Of a DNA stretch of 6,407 bases, positions 1 through 4,731 are shown in pieces (positions within the stretch are counted from its first letter, which is position 1; each line of letters begins with the position of its first letter). Under the pieces are notes generated by a model that worked only from the letters and a program-made list of their open reading frames with translations, made no database searches and was not told where the DNA came from. The stretch spans positions 1 to 6,407 of the forward strand of contig CAMURM010000098.1 in the NCBI GenBank assembly GCA_947097535.1, written 5' to 3'. The translations under genes and the position numbers were made by a program. This DNA is from an uncultured Selenomonas sp. (lineage in GTDB: Bacteria; Bacillota; Negativicutes; Selenomonadales; Selenomonadaceae).

Positions 1-814
1 AGGAAACCGGCTCCTGCGCAATCTTCATGATCTCGCGCACGCGCTCCACGCTGATCTCCATAGCCTCGGCGATTTCTTCGGGCGACGGCTCCCTGCCAAG
101 CTGCTGCAGGAGCTGGCGTGAAACGCGGATCAGCTTGTTGATCGTTTCGACCATGTGAACAGGGATGCGGATCGTACGCGCCTGATCGGCGATGGCGCGC
201 GTGATCGCCTGTCGAATCCACCACGTCGCGTAGGTGCTGAACTTATAGCCCTTGTTGTAGTCGAACTTCTCGACCGCTTTGATGAGGCCGAGATTGCCCT
301 CCTGTATGAGATCGAGGAACAGCATGCCCCTGCCGACATAGCGCTTGGCGATGCTCACGACGAGGCGCAGATTCGCCTCTGCCAGCTCCTTCTGAGCCTC
401 CTCGTCGCCCGCTTCCATGCGCTTGGCGAGGGCGATCTCCTCGTCGGCGGAGAGGAGCGGCACGCGGCCGATCTCCTTGAGGTACATGCGCACGGGATCG
501 TCTATGCTGATGCCCTCGGGGATGCTGAGGTCGATGTCCACCTCTTCCTCGCTCTCGCCCTTTTCCTCGTCCAATTCCACCTGATTGCGGCTCGAATCAT
601 CCACGATCTCGATGCCCTTGTTGCTGAACGTCTCGTAAAGGTCGTCGATTTCATCCGGCGTGAGCTCCTGCTCCTGCAATGCCGTCATCAGCTCGCCGTA
701 GGTCAGCACGCCGCCGTTTCCCCGCCCCTTGGCGAGAAGGCTCGACACGATGGCGGAGCTCTGCGTCGGCTTCTTATCCACGTCGAGAGCCGCCTTGCTC
801 GTTTTCTCAGCCAT
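1..814 (-). CDS. rpoD: RNA polymerase primary sigma factor RpoD (SigA), 3' end cut by window edge
   Basis: Housekeeping sigma-70 subunit, which directs RNA polymerase to -35/-10 promoters. The minus-strand frame is open from ATG at 814 to the window edge (271 codons). Region 1.1 is at residues about 18-75, followed by an acidic linker (about 80-95), and region 1.2 (DDPVRMYLKEIG) starts at 105. Region 2 runs about 147-206 and carries NLRLVVSIAKRY, DLIQEGNLGLIKAVEKFD and the -10-recognition motif FSTYATWWIRQAI. Region 3 begins at ARTIRIPVHMVE (212-223) and continues into REPSPEEIAEAM (241-252). There is no large non-conserved insert between regions 1.2 and 2, as in Firmicute SigA of about 370 residues, so roughly 100 residues (rest of region 3, region 4) lie outside the window. 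The start is supported by an AAAGGAGG site 9 nt upstream. It follows dnaG by 78 bp on the same strand, so co-transcription is likely. Identification is essentially certain. Confidence 0.98.
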   Translation of the reverse strand, partial: MAEKTSKAALDVDKKPTQSSAIVSSLLAKGRGNGGVLTYGELMTALQEQELTPDEIDDLYETFSNKGIEIVDDSSRNQVELDEEKGESEEEVDIDLSIPEGISIDDPVRMYLKEIGRVPLLSADEEIALAKRMEAGDEEAQKELAEANLRLVVSIAKRYVGRGMLFLDLIQEGNLGLIKAVEKFDYNKGYKFSTYATWWIRQAITRAIADQARTIRIPVHMVETINKLIRVSRQLLQQLGREPSPEEIAEAMEISVERVREIMKIAQEPVS

Positions 815-823
815 GGAATCGCG

Positions 824-831
824 CCTCCTTT
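824..831 (-). promoter_or_regulatory. Ribosome binding site of rpoD
   Basis: AAAGGAGG on the minus strand, 9 nt before the ATG at 814. It is a near-perfect anti-16S match and fixes the rpoD start. The 78-bp dnaG-rpoD gap otherwise shows no convincing terminator, which fits co-transcription. Confidence 0.85.
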
Positions 832-892
832 CTGCTGCTCATTTCGTCATACGGGACAAGGCTGCCCGCTCCGGAAAATGCCCTGTTTCTGC

Positions 893-2677
893 TCATAGCC
901 CTTCCATTTCGTTCTTTATTCGCTGAATCTGCGCTAATTCCTGCAAGAATCGCGCGTCATTTTCCTTTTCCCATCGATCGGCGCGCCGCGTGTGCTCTTC
1001 GTAAAGCTGCGCGAGATACGCCTTGCGCAGGCGGCGCATGGCGTCGTCGTACGCCTCAAGCGCATCCGCCGCCCCCGTATCTTCGGCAAGCGCGCGGCTG
1101 ATCTCATCGACGACCGCCTCGCTGAGCTTGGCTTGCGCGCGCGCGTCCGTCGGCGCTTCGCCTTGCAGATGAAGCTCGTGAAGCCACGCGAGCGCCTTCG
1201 TCTGCTCCTCCGTCGGAAACGCCTCGAAGGGTACGAGTGCGGCGATATGCTCCGTCACAGGCGCCTCGCGCCACGCGGCGGCGAGCACGATGCGCCCCGC
1301 ACGCTGCAGCGCATCGTCCGCCTTCTTGAAAGCGCGCCGCGTCGTCTCCCGCGCAGCTGTAGGCTGTACCGAGGAGCCTGCCGCCCTGCCGAGCTCGGCG
1401 CGGATCAGCCCCTCGTCGAGCGTCAGCTCACGCGCCGTGCGCACGATGTAGCTGCCGAGCTCCGCCGGGCTCTTGACCTCGAAGAACACGGGCAGGAGCG
1501 CCGAGAGGGCGTCGAGCCTGCCCTGCAGACTCTCCTTATCCGCCGCTTCGAGGACGCGCACCATGCGGTACTCGACGAAGGGAAGCGCCGCCTCGATGAG
1601 TTTTTGAAACGCCTCTTTACCATGCTTTCTTATATACTCGTCGGGATCCTTGCCGTCGGGTACGCGCAGCACCTTGACCGCTGCCCCCGCCGCGCGTGCG
1701 ACGGAAAGTGCGCGAAGCGTCGCCTCCTGCCCCGCCGCGTCGCTGTCGTAAGAGAAGCGCAGCTCGGGCGCGTAGCGCAGGAGAAGCTTCGCCTGCTCCG
1801 CCGTGAACGCCGTGCCGAGCGAGGCAACGACATTCTCAATGCCCGCCGCCGCGACAGAAATCGCGTCCATGTAGCCCTCGACAACGATGGCGAAGCCCGC
1901 GCGCGCAATCGCGCGGTGGGCGCGATCAAGGCCGAAGAGCAGGCGGCGCTTGTTGAAGATCGCCGTTTCCGGTGAATTCAGATACTTCGGCTCGCCGTCA
2001 GCCAGGATGCGCCCGCCGAATGCCGCGACGCGCCCGCGCGCATCGCGGATCGGGATGATCACGCGGTCGCGAAAGCGATCGTAGTAGCCCTCACTCTGCC
2101 GGCGCTTCGCGATCAAGCCGCTCTCTTCCAAAAGCGCAGGGCTCACGCCGCGCTTTTGAAAAGCGACGGCAAGCTTGTCCCAGGCGGGCGGCGCACAGCC
2201 AATGCCGAAGGCCTCGATCGTCTCTGCACCGATGCCGCGTCCCGCGAGGTACGCTTTCGCCGCCTCGCCGTAATGCGTCTTCGTCAGGCAGTTGTGAAAA
2301 AACGCCTGCGCCAGCTCGTGCACGCGGTAAAGCTCCTCGATCTTCCTGTCGCGGGCAATCTCCGCCGCGCTCCTCTCGCGCTGCGGCAGCGGAATGTGGA
2401 GCTTCTCCGCCTGCAGCTTGATCGCCTCAAAGTAAGAGACGTTCTCGATGAGCGAGAGGAATTTGAAAACATTGCCGCCGACATGGCAGCCGAAGCAATA
2501 AAAAAATCCCTGCTCGGGAACCACCGAAAAGGACGGCGTGTTCTCGTGGTGAAACGGGCAGCAGCCCCAGTAACGGTTTCCTTTTCTCTTCAACGCGACA
2601 TAGGAGGAAACGACGGCAACGATGTCGGAAGCCGCGCGCACGCGTTCGACAAAGGCGTCCATCGCCTCATTCCTCAT
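893..2677 (-). CDS. dnaG: DNA primase DnaG
   Basis: Synthesises RNA primers at the replication fork in partnership with the replicative helicase. It has 594 residues, normal for the family. The N-terminal zinc-binding domain has ligands C40, H43, C61 and C64 (CPFHHENTPSFSV, then FYCFGCHVGGN). The polymerase domain has the basic motif DRFRDRVIIPI (200-210), FGGR (220-223) and PKYLNSPET (230-238). The TOPRIM part has the catalytic glutamate E267 in VEGYMDAI and the metal-binding acids D311 and D313 in YDSDAAGQEA, matching the known family positions. Residues from about 440 form an Ala/Glu-rich, presumably helical, C-terminal helicase-interaction region; its sequence is poorly conserved. The start at 2677 aligns well with typical DnaG N-termini and has GAGGA 9 nt upstream; Met6 (2662) is an alternative. 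It lies 221 bp after dgt and 78 bp before rpoD. All key residues are present. Confidence 0.98.
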   Translation of the reverse strand: MRNEAMDAFVERVRAASDIVAVVSSYVALKRKGNRYWGCCPFHHENTPSFSVVPEQGFFYCFGCHVGGNVFKFLSLIENVSYFEAIKLQAEKLHIPLPQRERSAAEIARDRKIEELYRVHELAQAFFHNCLTKTHYGEAAKAYLAGRGIGAETIEAFGIGCAPPAWDKLAVAFQKRGVSPALLEESGLIAKRRQSEGYYDRFRDRVIIPIRDARGRVAAFGGRILADGEPKYLNSPETAIFNKRRLLFGLDRAHRAIARAGFAIVVEGYMDAISVAAAGIENVVASLGTAFTAEQAKLLLRYAPELRFSYDSDAAGQEATLRALSVARAAGAAVKVLRVPDGKDPDEYIRKHGKEAFQKLIEAALPFVEYRMVRVLEAADKESLQGRLDALSALLPVFFEVKSPAELGSYIVRTARELTLDEGLIRAELGRAAGSSVQPTAARETTRRAFKKADDALQRAGRIVLAAAWREAPVTEHIAALVPFEAFPTEEQTKALAWLHELHLQGEAPTDARAQAKLSEAVVDEISRALAEDTGAADALEAYDDAMRRLRKAYLAQLYEEHTRRADRWEKENDARFLQELAQIQRIKNEMEGL

Positions 2678-2685
2678 GCTTCTTC

Positions 2686-2692
2686 ATCCTCT
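2686..2692 (-). promoter_or_regulatory. Probable ribosome binding site of dnaG
   Basis: AGAGGAT on the minus strand; its GAGGA core is 9 nt before the ATG at 2677. A second GAGGA lies inside the first codons (just upstream of Met6 at 2662), so the start is not fully decided by this site alone. Confidence 0.55.
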
Positions 2693-2714
2693 GCTGCTCC
2701 CTCTCTTTTCTTTC

Positions 2715-2732
2715 GTGCGCTTTCACGCGCAC
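2715..2732 (-). promoter_or_regulatory. GC-rich hairpin in the dnaG leader
   Basis: A perfect 6-bp inverted repeat GTGCGC / GCGCAC with a 6-nt loop (GTGAAA on the minus strand) ends 37 nt before the dnaG start. On neither strand is it followed directly by a T run, so it is not a standard terminator. It would lie in the 5' untranslated RNA of dnaG or the dgt-dnaG spacer RNA. A role in RNA stability or processing is only a guess. Confidence 0.45.
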
Positions 2733-2779
2733 CCCTTTGAGAAATGTTCGTAAAAGAAACGCCTCTCAAATTCCACTAG

Positions 2780-2800
2780 ATTTTATATTCCCTATAAAAT
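2780..2800 (-). promoter_or_regulatory. 21-bp AT-rich perfect dyad with -10-like element upstream of dnaG
   Basis: ATTTTATA and TATAAAAT form an 8-bp perfect inverted repeat around a 5-nt spacer, about 105-125 bp before dnaG. It sits in the most AT-rich stretch of an otherwise GC-rich spacer. The arm nearer dnaG contains TATAAA, a plausible -10 element for dnaG-rpoD, but no good -35 hexamer lies 16-18 bp upstream. It could be an operator overlapping a promoter, or simply a promoter whose AT-rich core is symmetrical by chance. In the rest of the 221-bp spacer, apart from the hairpin nearer dnaG, I see only a weak GGCACA/TGTGCC pair (2851-2889) with a long loop. Confidence 0.4.
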
Positions 2801-2898
2801 GAAAATATCCTCTTTTTTTCCGTTCCGTGAGAAAAATTTACAGAAACGATGGCACAAAGCGCACAAAATCCCGCAAGACTGTCTGTGCCGCCCGAGCC

Positions 2899-3906
2899 TC
2901 ACGCATCGCCCGGCACAGAAAAGCCGACGGGCGGCATGAAGATGCGCGCAAACGTATGCACGGCGTAGTTGTCGCTGAGCCCCGCCACATAGTCGACGAC
3001 GGTCTGCCGCCTGCCCCAGCGCGCCTCGTAGCGGCGAAACTCCTCGGGCAGCTCCTCGAAATGCGCCATGTAGTGCGCGTACAGCTCGCGCAGCACGAAG
3101 ACCGCCTGCTGCCGCTCACGCGCCAGACGCTCCGAATGATAGATATGCTTGAACATAAAGGAGCGAAACACATCCATGACCTCCTGCATGGCGGGCGAAA
3201 GCACGATGTCCTCCTTCTCTGCCGAGTGGACGATGAGGTCGGACACCATGCCCGTGATCATCTCCGACGTCGTATGTCCGAGCCTGTCGTAGACGAGCGC
3301 CGGCAGATCTCCCGCGCGCAGCATGCCCGCGCGCAGGCTGTCGTCATAATCGTGGCAAAGGTAGGCGATGCGGTCGGCAATGCGCACGATGCGCCCTTCA
3401 AGCGTCTTCGGCAAATGCTTGCCCGTGTGGTTGACGATGCCGTCCTTGACCTCGAAGGTCAGATTGAGCCCCGCGCCCTCGCGCTCAAGATACTCAACGA
3501 CGCGCAGGCTCTGCTCGTTGTGTGCGAAGTGGCCGATGATCTCCGCCATCGCCGCCTCGCCCGCGTGACCGAACGGCGTATGCCCGACGTCGTGCCCGAG
3601 TGCGATCGCCTCTGTCAGATCCTCGTTGAGCCAGAGGCCGCGCGCGATCGTGCGCGCGATCTGCGACACCTCAAGGCTGTGCGTCATGCGCGTGCGGTCG
3701 TGGTCGCCCGAGACGATGTAAACCTGCGTCTTGCGCTTCAGGCGGCGGAAAGCCTTCGAGTGCAGGATGCGGTCGCGGTCGCGCTGAAAATCCGTGCGGA
3801 AGGGGCACGGCGTGATCGGTGCTCGCCTTCGGCTCTCCCTGCTCTTTGCCGCAAGCGGCGAGAGTATCTCATATTCCAGTTCCTCACGCTTTTCCCGTAT
3901 CGTCAT
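2899..3906 (-). CDS. dgt: dGTP triphosphohydrolase-like HD-domain protein (Dgt)
   Basis: HD-superfamily dNTPase; the family cleaves dGTP or other dNTPs to the nucleoside and triphosphate, controlling dNTP pools in the cytoplasm. It has 335 residues, matching the shorter Firmicute type rather than the roughly 500-residue E. coli enzyme. The N-terminal RTDFQRDRDRILHSKAFRRL (37-56) is the characteristic dNTPase entry motif. The metal-binding HD set is H76 (in RMTHSLEV), H105-D106 (GHDVGHTPFGH) and D178 (in RIADRIAY), all present. NEQS (130-133) is also typical of the family. The chosen start at 3906 has AAGGAGG 7 nt upstream and gives the family-typical N-terminus. The frame stays open to an ATG at 4110, but that would add 68 low-complexity residues running through the promoter region. 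It is first in the dgt, dnaG, rpoD series and divergent from the LptA-like gene. The true substrate preference cannot be read from sequence. Confidence 0.95.
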   Translation of the reverse strand: MTIREKREELEYEILSPLAAKSRESRRRAPITPCPFRTDFQRDRDRILHSKAFRRLKRKTQVYIVSGDHDRTRMTHSLEVSQIARTIARGLWLNEDLTEAIALGHDVGHTPFGHAGEAAMAEIIGHFAHNEQSLRVVEYLEREGAGLNLTFEVKDGIVNHTGKHLPKTLEGRIVRIADRIAYLCHDYDDSLRAGMLRAGDLPALVYDRLGHTTSEMITGMVSDLIVHSAEKEDIVLSPAMQEVMDVFRSFMFKHIYHSERLARERQQAVFVLRELYAHYMAHFEELPEEFRRYEARWGRRQTVVDYVAGLSDNYAVHTFARIFMPPVGFSVPGDA

Positions 3907-3913
3907 CTGCCGT

Positions 3914-3920
3914 CCTCCTT
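3914..3920 (-). promoter_or_regulatory. Ribosome binding site of dgt
   Basis: AAGGAGG on the minus strand, 7 nt before the ATG at 3906. This strong site decides the dgt start in favour of 3906 over the upstream in-frame ATG at 4110. Confidence 0.85.
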
Positions 3921-3939
3921 CGCCTTTTTCTTCTATGGA

Positions 3940-3945
3940 ATAATA
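3940..3945 (-). promoter_or_regulatory. Candidate -10 element for dgt
   Basis: TATTAT on the minus strand (5 of 6 matches to TATAAT), 33 nt before the dgt start. No good -35 hexamer is visible at 16-18 bp, so this is a weak call. It is in the right place: the dgt promoter must lie in this divergent intergenic region unless transcription enters from further upstream. Confidence 0.25.
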
Positions 3946-4009
3946 CGGCAAAGGCATCGCTTTATCCTGCCGAAATCGCTCGTGCTCTGTTGATTTAAGC
4001 AAATTCCGC

Positions 4010-4038
4010 TGGAAAAAGCCGTCCGCTTGCGGTATGAT
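4010..4038 (+). promoter_or_regulatory. Sigma-70-type promoter of the LptA-like gene
   Basis: TGGAAA (4010-4015, 4 of 6 to TTGACA), a 17-bp spacer, and TATGAT (4033-4038, 5 of 6 to TATAAT). The predicted transcription start is near 4045, giving a leader of about 35 nt. The spacer contains a short palindrome CCGC-TT-GCGG (4023-4032) directly against the -10 box, which could be a protein-binding site or chance. Confidence 0.55.
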
Positions 4039-4063
4039 AGAGGAGTCATCTTTCCTACAAAAG

Positions 4064-4069
4064 AAAGGA
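4064..4069 (+). promoter_or_regulatory. Ribosome binding site of the LptA-like gene
   Basis: AAAGGA, 9 nt before the ATG at 4079. It supports that start over the in-frame ATG at 4034, which overlaps the promoter -10 box and would bury the signal peptide. Confidence 0.7.
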
Positions 4070-4078
4070 AGCGTCTTT

Positions 4079-4615
4079 ATGAAAAAACCCCATCTCTCTT
4101 TCCTCTTCACCCTCCTGCTCCTCGCCTTGAACGCGACGGCTCTTGCTGCGCCGAACTTCTCCTTCGACTCCTACAACCTCGACTTCGCCGCCGGGCGCTG
4201 CATCTTCGACGGCAACATACGCATCGTCGCCAACGGCTGCACCTTCCAGGCAGATCATGCCGAAGTCGACCTCGCGACGGCGCTCAAGTACCTGAAGAAC
4301 GGCTCCTTCGATGCCCAGAGCGGCGTGAACTCTTCAGACTTCGAAGTCTGGTGCGAAGGCAACGTCAGCGTCTCGCAGGACGGCTTGAAACTCACGGGCG
4401 ACAAGGCGCACGTCATCGGCAAGACGCACGAAGCCGCCGTCGACGGCAACGTGCGCCTCGAACGTCCCAAGTTCACGATTCAGGCAGACCGCGGTCTCTT
4501 CAACTGGGACAGCCAGATCGCCCAGTTCGACGACAACGTGAGGATTCAGCAAGGCAAGCGCGAGATCAAGGCGGAACACGCCTTTTACGACGTCGCGAGG
4601 GACGAGCTCCTTTAA
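4079..4615 (+). CDS. Exported LptA/OstA-family lipopolysaccharide-transport-like protein
   Basis: 178 residues. The N-terminus is a classical signal peptide: Lys2-Lys3, a hydrophobic core at about 7-22 (LSFLFTLLLLALNATAL), and an ALA site with predicted cleavage between residues 23 and 24, so the protein is probably periplasmic. The mature part is a repeated beta pattern of the OstA/LptA fold. GN(I/V) turns recur (DGNIRIV at 44-50, EGNVSVS at 93-99, DGNVRLE at 122-128, DDNVRIQ at 151-157), alternating with AD-type strands (FQADHAEVD, IQADRGLFN). In the family such proteins form a beta-jellyroll bridge carrying lipopolysaccharide from inner to outer membrane. Size and layout match LptA, but the gene stands alone: no lptB, lptC or kdsC is next to it. 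It may therefore be a paralogue rather than the main LptA, and no gene symbol is given. Three cysteines (41, 54, 92) remain in the mature protein. It has its own promoter and a strong terminator. Confidence 0.85.
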   Translation: MKKPHLSFLFTLLLLALNATALAAPNFSFDSYNLDFAAGRCIFDGNIRIVANGCTFQADHAEVDLATALKYLKNGSFDAQSGVNSSDFEVWCEGNVSVSQDGLKLTGDKAHVIGKTHEAAVDGNVRLERPKFTIQADRGLFNWDSQIAQFDDNVRIQQGKREIKAEHAFYDVARDELL

Positions 4616-4633
4616 GGAAACGCTGATAAAATG

Positions 4634-4679
4634 AAGTCGCCCAGATTCACGCATCTGCGTAAATCTGGGCGACTTTTTT
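4634..4679 (+). terminator. Strong rho-independent terminator, possibly bidirectional
   Basis: The arms 4634-4647 and 4662-4675 (AAGTCGCCCAGATT / AATCTGGGCGACTT) are a perfect 14-bp stem. After one C/A mismatch the stem continues with ACGC/GCGT (4649-4652, 4657-4660) around a 4-nt loop. A run of six T (4674-4679) follows on the plus strand. It begins 18 bp after the stop of the LptA-like gene. On the minus strand the hairpin is followed by CATTTTATC, a weaker T-rich tail, so it may also terminate the convergent adhesin gene. Confidence 0.95.
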
Positions 4680-4683
4680 CAAC

Positions 4684-4698
4684 AAAAGGACTCCTTTT
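4684..4698. repeat. Small dyad between the convergent genes
   Basis: AAAAGGA-C-TCCTTTT is a perfect 7-bp inverted repeat around one base, just beyond the main terminator and 33 bp from the adhesin stop. As RNA it could form a weak 6-bp hairpin with a 3-nt loop. It may act as a minor secondary termination element for the adhesin transcript, which meets it first. Confidence 0.3.
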
Positions 4699-4731
4699 TG
4701 CAGAGATTTAGAAAAGCACCGTGCTGCGCCA

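Noticed and set aside
155..898. 247-codon plus-strand open frame across rpoD and the dnaG-rpoD gap
   Set aside because: The opposite strand encodes unmistakable sigma-70 motifs; the plus-strand product has no recognisable feature.
992..1975. 327-codon plus-strand open frame antisense to dnaG
   Set aside because: Arg-rich shadow of the primase frame; dnaG has all catalytic residues and good codon structure.
2851..2889. GGCACA/TGTGCC inverted pair after dgt as a terminator
   Set aside because: 6-bp stem with a 27-nt loop and no adjacent T run on the minus strand; too weak to call.
2827..3993. 388-codon plus-strand open frame antisense to dgt
   Set aside because: It is the reverse frame of a clear HD-domain dNTPase gene in GC-rich DNA. 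The translation is Arg/Ala/Val/His-rich with no recognisable domain, and no ribosome site favours it.
4034..4078. Upstream ATG at 4034 as start of the LptA-like gene
   Set aside because: The ATG overlaps the -10 box and would place 15 residues before the KK-hydrophobic signal peptide. The ribosome site at 4064-4069 supports 4079.
3907..4110. N-terminal extension of dgt to ATG 4110
   Set aside because: It would add 68 residues unlike the family, cover the divergent promoter and overlap the LptA-like gene. The strong ribosome site before 3906 marks the real start.
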